DNA of 15,643 nt. Origin: Prevotellaceae bacterium UBA6974. GTDB taxonomy: Bacteria; Bacteroidota; Bacteroidia; Bacteroidales; Bacteroidaceae. The stretch's first letter is position 1. Each line of letters starts with the position of its first letter. Location of the stretch: assembly GCA_002450165.1 (NCBI GenBank), contig DJYQ01000009.1, positions 43,106 to 58,748 on the forward strand, written 5' to 3'. The notes below the pieces were generated by a model, which saw nothing but the letters and a program-made list of their open reading frames with translations, was not told the origin of the DNA and searched no databases. Positions 1 to 6,336 of the stretch are shown piece after piece. The position numbers and the translations under genes are program-made.

Positions 1-602
1 GCGTTCTCATGAACATACTGCACCAGTTCCAATGGTACACGCAACTGCTTGGCCGCCTCGTAAAGCTCATCTTCCGTCATGCCAGCAATGCGACGAATCT
101 CGCTCTGCATCATACGCATGTGACGTACTGCCTGAATAATATCACCAGTTCCCGGTTCGCCCTTGGTACGAATCATCGTAGCACCCTCGCTGATACGCCT
201 TAGAGCCTCACCCAGATCCTTTGCACCGCACACAAAAGGCACCCTGAACTGACGCTTGTTGATATGATAGACATCATCAGCAGGCGAAAGTACCTCGCTC
301 TCGTCAATATAGTCAATCTCAATAGCCTCCAAAATCTGAGCCTCTGCAAAATGACCAATACGACACTTAGCCATCACGGGAATTGTGACAGCCTTCTGGA
401 TACCCCTTATCATCTTCGGGTCACTCATACGGCTCACACCACCCGCAGCACGTATATCCGCAGGAATACGCTCCAGTGCCATTACAGCACAGGCACCTGC
501 AGCCTCGGCAATACGCGCCTGCTCCGGCGTTGTCACATCCATAATCACTCCGCCCTTCAGCATCTGAGCCAACTGGCGGTTCAACAATACTCTTTCTTCC
601 AT
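1..602 (-). CDS. pdxS: Pyridoxal 5'-phosphate synthase subunit PdxS (partial, 3' end outside window)
   Basis: PdxS is the synthase subunit of the DXP-independent vitamin B6 pathway. It joins ribose 5-phosphate, glyceraldehyde 3-phosphate and ammonia (from the glutaminase PdxT) into PLP in the cytoplasm. The 200 visible residues start at the ATG at 602-600 (MEERVLLNRQ). They show the N-terminal half to two thirds of the TIM barrel: the GGVIMDV strand with Asp22, the DIRAAGGVSRMSDP loop, PVMAKCRIGH with the first catalytic lysine (Lys79), EVLSPAD, and the phosphate loop IRTKGEPGTG with the second lysine (Lys147). All family key residues within the visible part are intact, so the enzyme should work. 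The family is usually about 290 residues, so roughly 90 lie beyond the left edge; pdxT would be expected further on. It has its own promoter but follows the ThiD-AraC regulator gene on the same strand after a 114-bp gap. Confidence 0.96.
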   Translation of the reverse strand, partial: MEERVLLNRQLAQMLKGGVIMDVTTPEQARIAEAAGACAVMALERIPADIRAAGGVSRMSDPKMIRGIQKAVTIPVMAKCRIGHFAEAQILEAIEIDYIDESEVLSPADDVYHINKRQFRVPFVCGAKDLGEALRRISEGATMIRTKGEPGTGDIIQAVRHMRMMQSEIRRIAGMTEDELYEAAKQLRVPLELVQYVHEN

Positions 603-611
603 AGTCGGTAA
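603..611 (+). repeat. Inverted third copy of the pdxS upstream 9-mer
   Basis: AGTCGGTAA lies directly before the pdxS start codon. It matches in 8 of 9 positions the reverse complement (AGTCGGTAC) of the direct-repeat copy at 705-713. It is thus in opposite orientation to the pair upstream of the promoter, within the pdxS leader. It may be an operator half-site for repression or looping, or a chance match. Confidence 0.3.
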
Positions 612-646
612 AACTTTTAATCCATAAAATCCAATGTCCTATGGCG

Positions 647-678
647 CAAAAGTATTATTAAAACAGGAAACTGAGAAA
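647..678 (-). promoter_or_regulatory. Probable promoter of pdxS
   Basis: On the minus strand TACTTTTG (654-647) fits the Bacteroidetes -7 box TAnnTTTG. TTTC (678-675) lies 20 bp upstream, where TTTG is expected, so the -33 box is imperfect. That is what one would expect of a promoter that needs an activator. Transcription would start near 640, giving a leader of about 38 bases. Confidence 0.55.
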
Positions 679-683
679 GAAAA

Positions 684-713
684 GTTCCGATTACGACAAC
701 ACCTGTACCGACT
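684..713. promoter_or_regulatory. Direct repeat GTWCCGAYT, 21 bp apart: candidate AraC-type operator
   Basis: GTTCCGATT (684-692) and GTACCGACT (705-713) are direct repeats with 7 of 9 identical positions. Their start-to-start distance is 21 bp, two helical turns, as in classical AraC-family tandem half-sites. The proximal copy ends a few bases upstream of the pdxS -33 position and the distal copy sits just after the stop codon of the ThiD-AraC gene. The position suits an activator contacting RNA polymerase at the pdxS promoter. The link to that regulator is inference. Confidence 0.45.
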
Positions 714-716
714 TTC

Positions 717-1781
717 CTACCTGACAATATGCCGGCGGTATTCACTGGGAGTAAAGCCCGTCTGTTGCTTGAACAACTTGCAGAACACCGAAACCGCCCG
801 GAATCCCAGGTTGTCGCTTACCTCCTTTACCGACAACCGACTGTTCTCCAGCACCTGTCTCGACTCATTCAGCAGATATTCAGCAATAATCTGTTTCGGT
901 GACTTGGACACACTTTCGTTCGTTATCTGCGACAGATAGCGCGTCGTGATGCATAGCCTGTCAGCATAGAAAGCTACGTCATGAGCCCTTTGGTAATTAT
1001 TAGACAACAAGTTCATGAAGGCATTGTAAATGTCAGCAGGACGCATACGCTTTCCGCTGCCACTTACCGAATACACAATTCTGCTATGCACAAACTCATG
1101 AGCATTCCTGACGGCATCAGGCACATTGTCACCCATACCCAGACGAGTTGCGACAGCCGTTGACAGAGCGCCGCCCACGCCATGCCGTTTCCAACCCTCT
1201 ATATTATACGATGAAAAGAACTGTTTTACGTCATTCCCCAGAAGCAATGCAGTTACACGACCCTCGGTTATTCTGCCCCCACGGATCATAACATACTCTG
1301 CACCCATGTCAATAAAAGACTGCGCAGCCGCAACCATATCGCTATCCGTTGCAATATTTACGCCCAGTATCTTTTCCGCCTCAACCTGCCTCAGTACCAG
1401 CAGCGATGCAACAGGAATCAGGCATCGCCTGATAGCATCAATCGTATCGTCGTCAACAAGCTGCACATTGTTCGAAGCCATGATTCCCGGAGCAACGACA
1501 ATCCTGCGCATTCCCACAATCCCATTGGAAACCACCCCCACGGCCTCCGGGGTACGCACCAACCCAACCTTTACTGCCCTGGGATGACACTTGGCAACAA
1601 CATCCACAATCTGCTGGCGTATTATATGCGCCGGAAAATTAACCACATCCCGCATCACAATACACGTAGCAACCGTCAAGGCATGACAACCCATTTCGGT
1701 TATCACCCTCAGATCCAGTTGTAAGCCCGACTCTCCTGTATTGTCCGAGCCCGTTATTGAAAGAATGGACGATTTAGGCAA
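717..1781 (-). CDS. ThiD-like kinase domain fused to AraC-family DNA-binding domain; probable ligand-sensing regulator
   Basis: Residues about 5-235 form a ribokinase-fold domain of the HMP-P/pyridoxal kinase type (ITGSDNTGESGLQLDL at 9-24, KVGLV at 71-75, IRGGR at 166-170). Residues about 250-350 are an AraC-type double helix-turn-helix, with the family signature around 317-350 (LSVKEVSDNLGF, FCKLFKQQTGFTPSEYRR). The kinase domain looks inactive: the GTGC/GTGD anion-hole motif with its catalytic Cys or Asp is GVGG (201-204), the DPVM strand is APGIM (97-101), and TPNLPEA is VLRQVEA (129-135). The start is TTG at 1781: in-frame stops TGA TAG lie just upstream and the nucleotide-binding loop is already at residue 9. 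The gene begins 6 bp after the SPFH gene and precedes pdxS. A sensor for pyridoxal or pyrimidine ligands that controls pdxS is my inference; automatic annotation would call it a thiamine kinase. Confidence 0.85.
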   Translation of the reverse strand: MPKSSILSITGSDNTGESGLQLDLRVITEMGCHALTVATCIVMRDVVNFPAHIIRQQIVDVVAKCHPRAVKVGLVRTPEAVGVVSNGIVGMRRIVVAPGIMASNNVQLVDDDTIDAIRRCLIPVASLLVLRQVEAEKILGVNIATDSDMVAAAQSFIDMGAEYVMIRGGRITEGRVTALLLGNDVKQFFSSYNIEGWKRHGVGGALSTAVATRLGMGDNVPDAVRNAHEFVHSRIVYSVSGSGKRMRPADIYNAFMNLLSNNYQRAHDVAFYADRLCITTRYLSQITNESVSKSPKQIIAEYLLNESRQVLENSRLSVKEVSDNLGFRAVSVFCKLFKQQTGFTPSEYRRHIVR

Positions 1782-1787
1782 AACCTA

Positions 1788-2741
1788 TCAGTTGACAGAA
1801 CTACTGTTTATCACAGGTTGGGCAGGCTCGTCGGCACAAAGCACCACAAGCAGGTTGCTTACCATCTGCGCCTTCCTGTCCTCATCCAGCCTCACCACAT
1901 TCTCGTCCGAAAGCTTATCCAGTGCCATTCTCACCATCGAAACGGCTCCCTCCACGATTTTCTCACGCGCAGTAATGATTGCAGCAGCTTGCTGGCGACG
2001 TAGCATCACCGCAGCAATCTCCGGAGCATAGGCAAGATAATTGATGCGAGCCTCCATCACCTCAAGTCCCGATATGTCCAAGCGCTCGTTCAGCTTGGCA
2101 GTCAGCACCTCGTTAATCTCAGCCGAACTTTCACGCAATGTCACCTCGTTCAAATCGTTCGCATTGTCATAGGAATACATGCCAGCCACCTCGCGCAATG
2201 CAGAATCACTCTGAATCGCCACAAACCTCTCGAACTTGTTCATACGCACCGAAGCAGCCGCCCCCACAGTACCACTGCTGGAGATATCCGTATCAATGTC
2301 AAAGATAGCCTTGTACGTATCCTTTAGACGCCACACCACAACTAGACCTATCAGCACCGGGTTGCCCATCTTGTCATTCACCTTGATAGGCTCCGCATTC
2401 AGGTTACGCACGCGCAGGCTCACGTTCTTGGAACCCATGAACGGATTCAGCCAGTAAAAGCCCGTCTTTCGGAACGTCCCCACATACTTGCCGAAGAAAG
2501 TCATCACCTTAGCCTCGTTAGGCTCCAGCATTGTAAATCCACAGCTGAAAACGATACTTGCCACCAGCAATACCGCAAACACCCCGAACAACCAGTCAAG
2601 ACTCCCAGGACTCTGTGCAACAGCCACTATCAGCACAAACACAGTCAAAGCCCACAGACAAATATCAATGGCAATCATCAAGAACCCATTCAGAGAACCA
2701 CTCCTGAATTCAAACTCCCCACACGGATTATTCTTCTCCAT
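1788..2741 (-). CDS. SPFH / band 7 domain membrane protein
   Basis: This 317-residue protein has two hydrophobic helices near the N-terminus (about residues 21-42 and 47-67), then an SPFH/band-7 domain (stomatin/prohibitin/flotillin type): LEPNEAKVMTFFGKYVGT, GFYWLNPF, then an Arg/Glu-rich helical segment ending around EIAAVMLRRQQAAAIITAREKIVEG. Family members form ring-like assemblies on the membrane and act as scaffolds or protease regulators; the cargo cannot be read from sequence. The ATG at 2741 (MEKNN) was preferred to the in-frame TTG three codons upstream. The N-terminal two-helix hairpin before the SPFH domain resembles a Bacteroidetes subgroup annotated simply as SPFH domain proteins. 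It is the first gene of a minus-strand line with the ThiD-AraC gene (6-bp gap), which implies co-transcription, though a functional link is not obvious. Confidence 0.9.
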   Translation of the reverse strand: MEKNNPCGEFEFRSGSLNGFLMIAIDICLWALTVFVLIVAVAQSPGSLDWLFGVFAVLLVASIVFSCGFTMLEPNEAKVMTFFGKYVGTFRKTGFYWLNPFMGSKNVSLRVRNLNAEPIKVNDKMGNPVLIGLVVVWRLKDTYKAIFDIDTDISSSGTVGAAASVRMNKFERFVAIQSDSALREVAGMYSYDNANDLNEVTLRESSAEINEVLTAKLNERLDISGLEVMEARINYLAYAPEIAAVMLRRQQAAAIITAREKIVEGAVSMVRMALDKLSDENVVRLDEDRKAQMVSNLLVVLCADEPAQPVINSSSVN

Positions 2742-2767
2742 CACAAACAAGTTTAAAAATTACAACG

Positions 2768-2775
2768 CAAATTTA
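2768..2775 (-). promoter_or_regulatory. Possible -7 box of the SPFH gene promoter
   Basis: TAAATTTG on the minus strand fits TAnnTTTG and would give a leader of about 20 bases before the ATG at 2741. No TTTG box is found at the right distance, and a second TAnnTTTG match (TATTTTTG, 2784-2777) overlaps the region, so the exact promoter is uncertain. Confidence 0.35.
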
Positions 2776-2808
2776 GCAAAAATACCGCAACCTACAGCCA
2801 CAAAACAC

Positions 2809-2837
2809 AAAAAAAGCACCAACATTGCTGTTGGTGC
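2809..2837 (-). terminator. Rho-independent terminator of pflB
   Basis: On the minus strand a perfect 9-bp stem (2837-2829 with 2824-2816, arms GCACCAACA and TGTTGGTGC) with a 4-base loop is followed by seven T residues (2815-2809). It lies 31 bases past the pflB stop and separates pflB from the SPFH gene. Confidence 0.9.
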
Positions 2838-2867
2838 CTAATATATAGACCGCAGTCCGTCTCGGTA

Positions 2868-5108
2868 TTACATACAACTGTTGATTGTACGGCTTATCAC
2901 ATCCAGCTGCTGCTCACGCGTCAGCTTGACAAAGTTTACAGCATAACCGGATACACGGATTGTCAGCTGCGGATACTTCTCGGGATGATTCATTGCATCA
3001 ATCAAAAGTTCACGGTCAAATACGTTGACATTCAGGTGCTGACCACCATCCGGTGTGAAGTAGCCATCCAGCAGGTTAACCAGGTTGTTTGCACGCTCCT
3101 CGCGCTCCTTGCCCAGTGCGCTTGGCGAGATGCCCCAGGTAAACGAGATACCGTCCTTTGCATGGTGGAACGGCAGTTTGGCAACAGAAGCCAGAGCAGC
3201 AACAGCACCCTTTATCTCACGTCCGTTCATCGGATTTGCACCAGGAGCGAAAGGAACACCAGCCTTGCGACCATCAGGTGTAGCACCTGTGTTACGTCCG
3301 TAAACGACGTTCGATGTAATCGTCAACAGCGACTGAGTCGGGATTGCATCACGATATGTACGGTGCTGACGCAGGTACTCCATGAACTTCTCTGTAATCA
3401 TCACAGCAATCTGGTCGGTTTCATCGTGGTTGTTACCGAACGGGATATACTCACCCTCCTCAATCTTATAGTCGACTGCCAGACCTGTCTCATCGCGGAT
3501 GATGCGAACCTTGCAATGCTTCATTGCCGCTATCGAGTCAGCAACAATCGAGATACCAGCGATACCCGTGGCACGTGTACGCTGAACGTCACCGTCATGC
3601 AAAGCCATCTCGAATGCCTCGTAGTCATACTTGTCATGCATGTAGTGGATAATCTTCAGCGCATTCACATATGTCTTTGCCAACCAGCGCATCATGGCAT
3701 CGAAACGCGGCCAAAACTCATCATATGTCAGATAGTCACCATCGATGGGGCGGAATCGCGGAGCAATCTGGTCACCATGCATCTCGTCACGGCCGCCGTT
3801 GATAGCATACAACATACACTTAGCCAGGTTTGCGCGTGCACCGAAGAACTGCATCTGCTTACCAATCTTCATCGGAGATACACAGCATGCGATACCATAG
3901 TCATCACCCAGTTCAGGACGCATCAAGTCGTCATTCTCATATTGCACGGCACTGGTATCCATAGACACCTTTGCACAATAGCGCTTGAATGCCTCGGGCA
4001 GACGCGGAGACCACAGGATTGTTATATTTGGCTCGGGCGAGGGACCCATGTTGTACAGCGTATGCAAGATACGGTAGTCGGTCTTTGTAACCATATTACG
4101 GCCGTCAATACCCATACCGGCAATTGAGCATGTGGCCCATATTGGATCACCCGAGAATATGTCGTTATAGTCAGGAGTACGCAGGAAACGAACGATACGC
4201 AGCTTCATCACCATGTGGTCAATCATCTCCTGTGCCTGCTCCTCGGTGATAATACCCTTCTTCAGGTCACGCTGTATGAAACAATCCAGGAATGTAGAAA
4301 TACGACCGATAGACATAGCAGCGCCATCCTGGTCCTTCACAGCACCCAGATATGCAAAGTACGTCCACTGTATAGCCTCCTGGGCATTGCGTGCAGGACG
4401 GGACACGTCAAAGCCGTAACCGGCACACATGCGCTCAAATTCCTTCAGCGCATTGATTTGATCAGTAATCTCCTCACGGCAACGCACGATCTCCTCGGTA
4501 AACTCCTGGATATCGATACGCTTGTGGAAACGCTTCTTCTCCTCAATCAGGTTTGCAGTACCATACAGGGCAACACGGCGGTAGTCACCGATTATACGGC
4601 CACGGGCATAAGCATCAGGCAGACCCGTAATGATGTGAGCATGACGCGCCGCCTTGATATCATCGTTATATGCAGCAAACACACCCTCGTTGTGAGTCTT
4701 GCGGTACTTTGTGAATATCATCTTCGTAGCTGGATCCAGCTCATAGCCATAAGCCTTCAGCGCAGCCTCGACCATACGGATGCCACCCTTGGGGAAGATA
4801 GCACGCTTCAGTGGCTTATCCGTCTGTACGCCTACGATTGTCTCCAGTTCCTTGTCAATATAGCCAGGTCCGTAAGTATCAATACTCTGAGGCAACTTGG
4901 TCTCAGCATCATAGACGCCCTTCTCACGTTCTACCTTAAACATATCCGTGAGCTTCGCCCACAGTTTGTTGGTACTCTCGGCAGGACCAGCCAGAAAAGA
5001 CTCGTCGCCATAGTATGGTTCATAGTTATGCTGAATAAAATCACGCACATCAATCTCATGCTTCCAGATACTACCCTTGAAGTCAAGTTGAAGATCCTTT
5101 AATTCCAT
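2868..5108 (-). CDS. pflB: Pyruvate formate-lyase (formate C-acetyltransferase)
   Basis: This cytoplasmic glycyl-radical enzyme converts pyruvate and CoA to acetyl-CoA and formate, a central step of anaerobic mixed-acid fermentation. The 746 residues match the usual length (about 750-760). The adjacent active-site cysteines are in IACCVSPM (Cys408, Cys409), and the radical-bearing glycine is in RVSGYAVNF (Gly721) near the C-terminus. N-terminal VRDFIQHNY and GDESFLAGP are typical of true PflB rather than of glycerol or choline lyases. The start is the ATG at 5108. It is transcribed alone from its own promoter and ends at a clear terminator. The radical-installing activase gene pflA, often adjacent, is not present on either side here. 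The upstream region holds a CRP/FNR-like palindrome, suggesting redox- or carbon-dependent control. Confidence 0.98.
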   Translation of the reverse strand: MELKDLQLDFKGSIWKHEIDVRDFIQHNYEPYYGDESFLAGPAESTNKLWAKLTDMFKVEREKGVYDAETKLPQSIDTYGPGYIDKELETIVGVQTDKPLKRAIFPKGGIRMVEAALKAYGYELDPATKMIFTKYRKTHNEGVFAAYNDDIKAARHAHIITGLPDAYARGRIIGDYRRVALYGTANLIEEKKRFHKRIDIQEFTEEIVRCREEITDQINALKEFERMCAGYGFDVSRPARNAQEAIQWTYFAYLGAVKDQDGAAMSIGRISTFLDCFIQRDLKKGIITEEQAQEMIDHMVMKLRIVRFLRTPDYNDIFSGDPIWATCSIAGMGIDGRNMVTKTDYRILHTLYNMGPSPEPNITILWSPRLPEAFKRYCAKVSMDTSAVQYENDDLMRPELGDDYGIACCVSPMKIGKQMQFFGARANLAKCMLYAINGGRDEMHGDQIAPRFRPIDGDYLTYDEFWPRFDAMMRWLAKTYVNALKIIHYMHDKYDYEAFEMALHDGDVQRTRATGIAGISIVADSIAAMKHCKVRIIRDETGLAVDYKIEEGEYIPFGNNHDETDQIAVMITEKFMEYLRQHRTYRDAIPTQSLLTITSNVVYGRNTGATPDGRKAGVPFAPGANPMNGREIKGAVAALASVAKLPFHHAKDGISFTWGISPSALGKEREERANNLVNLLDGYFTPDGGQHLNVNVFDRELLIDAMNHPEKYPQLTIRVSGYAVNFVKLTREQQLDVISRTINSCM

Positions 5109-5178
5109 AGAATGCTAAAATATAAATAGTGGTTAATAAATTCATCGGACAGCGGTCAACCCGCTCTCGTTTCGTGTG

Positions 5179-5209
5179 CAAAGATACGACATTATGTAAA
5201 CATAGCAAA
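5179..5209 (-). promoter_or_regulatory. Promoter of pflB
   Basis: On the minus strand TTTG (5209-5206) and TATCTTTG (5186-5179) are separated by 19 bp, an exact fit to the Bacteroidetes TTTG / TAnnTTTG consensus. Transcription would start near 5172, giving a leader of about 64 bases. Confidence 0.8.
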
Positions 5210-5212
5210 CAC

Positions 5213-5235
5213 TTAATTCACATTTTTTGAATTAA
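5213..5235. repeat. Inverted repeat TTAATTCA-N7-TGAATTAA upstream of pflB
   Basis: Perfect 8-bp arms (5213-5220 and 5228-5235) flank a 7-bp spacer, immediately upstream of the pflB -33 box. The AT-rich arms make chance more likely than for a mixed sequence, but the position suits an activator or repressor of pflB. Confidence 0.4.
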
Positions 5236-5245
5236 CCGTAATTAA

Positions 5246-5259
5246 TTGACAAATGTCAA
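5246..5259. promoter_or_regulatory. CRP/FNR-family-like palindrome between pflB and ddh
   Basis: TTGAC-AAAT-GTCAA is a perfect 5-4-5 palindrome with the same architecture as the FNR site TTGAT-N4-ATCAA. Its centre is about 80 bp upstream of the predicted pflB start and about 72 bp upstream of the predicted ddh start, so it could serve either promoter. A further TGACA (5266-5270) forms an overlapping inverted repeat with TGTCA (5254-5258). No CRP/FNR gene lies in the window. Confidence 0.5.
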
Positions 5260-5286
5260 ACAAACTGACACTTTTTAAGCAAAAGG

Positions 5287-5318
5287 TTTGTAATTTAAAA
5301 CAAAATGTCATACTTTTG
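5287..5318 (+). promoter_or_regulatory. Promoter of ddh
   Basis: TTTG (5287-5290) and TACTTTTG (5311-5318) are 20 bp apart and match the Bacteroidetes housekeeping consensus. Transcription would begin near 5324, about 35 bases before the ATG at 5359. Confidence 0.82.
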
Positions 5319-5358
5319 TACCCGATAACAACAAAACTGATACTAAAACCCTAACAAA

Positions 5359-6258
5359 ATGAACAAAATCAGAGTCGCCGTTGTAGGATACGGCAATATC
5401 GGCAAATATGCCCTCCAGGCCCTTCAGGCAGCACCAGACATGGAAATCGCAGGCATAGTACGCCGTGCAGGTGCAGAGAACAAGCCTGCCGAACTGGCAG
5501 ACTATCCGGTTGTAAGCAATATCCAAGAACTGGGTCATGTAGATGTAGCAATCCTGGCAACCCCTACACGTTCGGTAGAAGAATATGCGCTCAAGTGCCT
5601 GGAACTCGGTATTAACACCGTTGACAGCTTCGACATCCACGGACAAATAGTCGATTTGCGCCGCACACTGGACGCAGCTGCAAAGAAAGCAGGCAAGGTC
5701 AGCATCATATCAGCCGGCTGGGATCCAGGTTCGGATTCCGTTGTCCGCACACTTATGGAATCCCTTGCTCCCAAAGGCATCACCTACACCAACTTCGGTC
5801 CTGGCCGCAGCATGGGTCACAGCGTATGCGTGAAGTCCAAGGCAGGTGTCCGCGATGCACTCTCGATGACAATTCCCGTAGGCGAAGGCATACACCGCCG
5901 TATGGTATATGTTGAACTTGAGGAAGGTGCAGATCTGGCAGAAGTTACAAAAGCCATCAAGGCAGACCCATATTTCGCCAGCGACGAGACACATGTATAT
6001 GCCGTTGACAGCGTGGATGCACTCAACGACGTAGGTCACGGCGTCAACCTCGTACGCAAAGGTGTGAGCGGCACGACACACAACCAGTTGTTCGAGTTCA
6101 ACATGAAAATCAACAACCCTGCCCTCACCGCACAGGTTCTGGTCAACGTCGCACGTGCCAGCATGAAACAACAGCCAGGAGCATATACCATGATCGAGAT
6201 TCCGGTCATCGACTACCTGCCAGGCAATCGCGAGGAAATCATCCGCCATCTCGTATAA
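5359..6258 (+). CDS. ddh: meso-Diaminopimelate D-dehydrogenase
   Basis: Ddh reductively aminates L-2-amino-6-oxopimelate (tetrahydrodipicolinate) to meso-diaminopimelate with NADPH and ammonia. This is the one-step branch of lysine and peptidoglycan precursor synthesis found in some Bacteroidota, Firmicutes and Corynebacterium. The 299-residue protein starts with a Rossmann dinucleotide-binding loop (VVGYGNIGKYAL, Gly10, Gly12, Gly15). It continues with ATPTRSVEEYA, then the substrate-domain signatures SAGWDPGSDSV, FGPGRSMGHS, and HNQLFEFNMKINNPALTAQVL near the C-terminus. Length and order match the family (about 300-330). It is a single-gene unit with its own promoter and a strong terminator 25 bases past the stop. 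Whether the dap succinylase or aminotransferase routes are also present cannot be seen here. Confidence 0.95.
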   Translation: MNKIRVAVVGYGNIGKYALQALQAAPDMEIAGIVRRAGAENKPAELADYPVVSNIQELGHVDVAILATPTRSVEEYALKCLELGINTVDSFDIHGQIVDLRRTLDAAAKKAGKVSIISAGWDPGSDSVVRTLMESLAPKGITYTNFGPGRSMGHSVCVKSKAGVRDALSMTIPVGEGIHRRMVYVELEEGADLAEVTKAIKADPYFASDETHVYAVDSVDALNDVGHGVNLVRKGVSGTTHNQLFEFNMKINNPALTAQVLVNVARASMKQQPGAYTMIEIPVIDYLPGNREEIIRHLV

Positions 6259-6282
6259 ATACTCACTAACACCCCACCACCC

Positions 6283-6328
6283 AAAAAATGAGGTCGTGTC
6301 AGTTTTTTTGACACGACCTCATTTTTTT
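6283..6328. terminator. Strong bidirectional terminator between ddh and the epimerase gene
   Basis: A 19-bp perfect stem (6283-6301 with 6309-6327) with a 7-base loop carries a run of A residues on the left arm and T residues on the right. It therefore ends in a U-tract on both strands. It serves the convergent genes ddh (+) and the epimerase (-). Confidence 0.95.
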
Positions 6329-6336
6329 CTTCCTAA

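Noticed and set aside
829..842. Extra CCGAC copies inside the ThiD-AraC coding region that resemble the pdxS half-site.
   Set aside because: They lie within codons of a conserved AraC helix segment and lack the 21-bp spacing, so coding constraint explains them.
717..1781. Annotation as a working hydroxymethylpyrimidine kinase (ThiD) for thiamine synthesis.
   Set aside because: The catalytic GTGC motif is GVGG, DPVM and TPN motifs are lost, a DNA-binding domain is fused on, and no thi genes are near.
2985..4127. 380-codon open frame on the plus strand opposite pflB, and similar long frames at 4215-5102.
   Set aside because: They are antisense shadows of a very well supported pflB; their translations are rich in Cys, Thr and His with no domain pattern.
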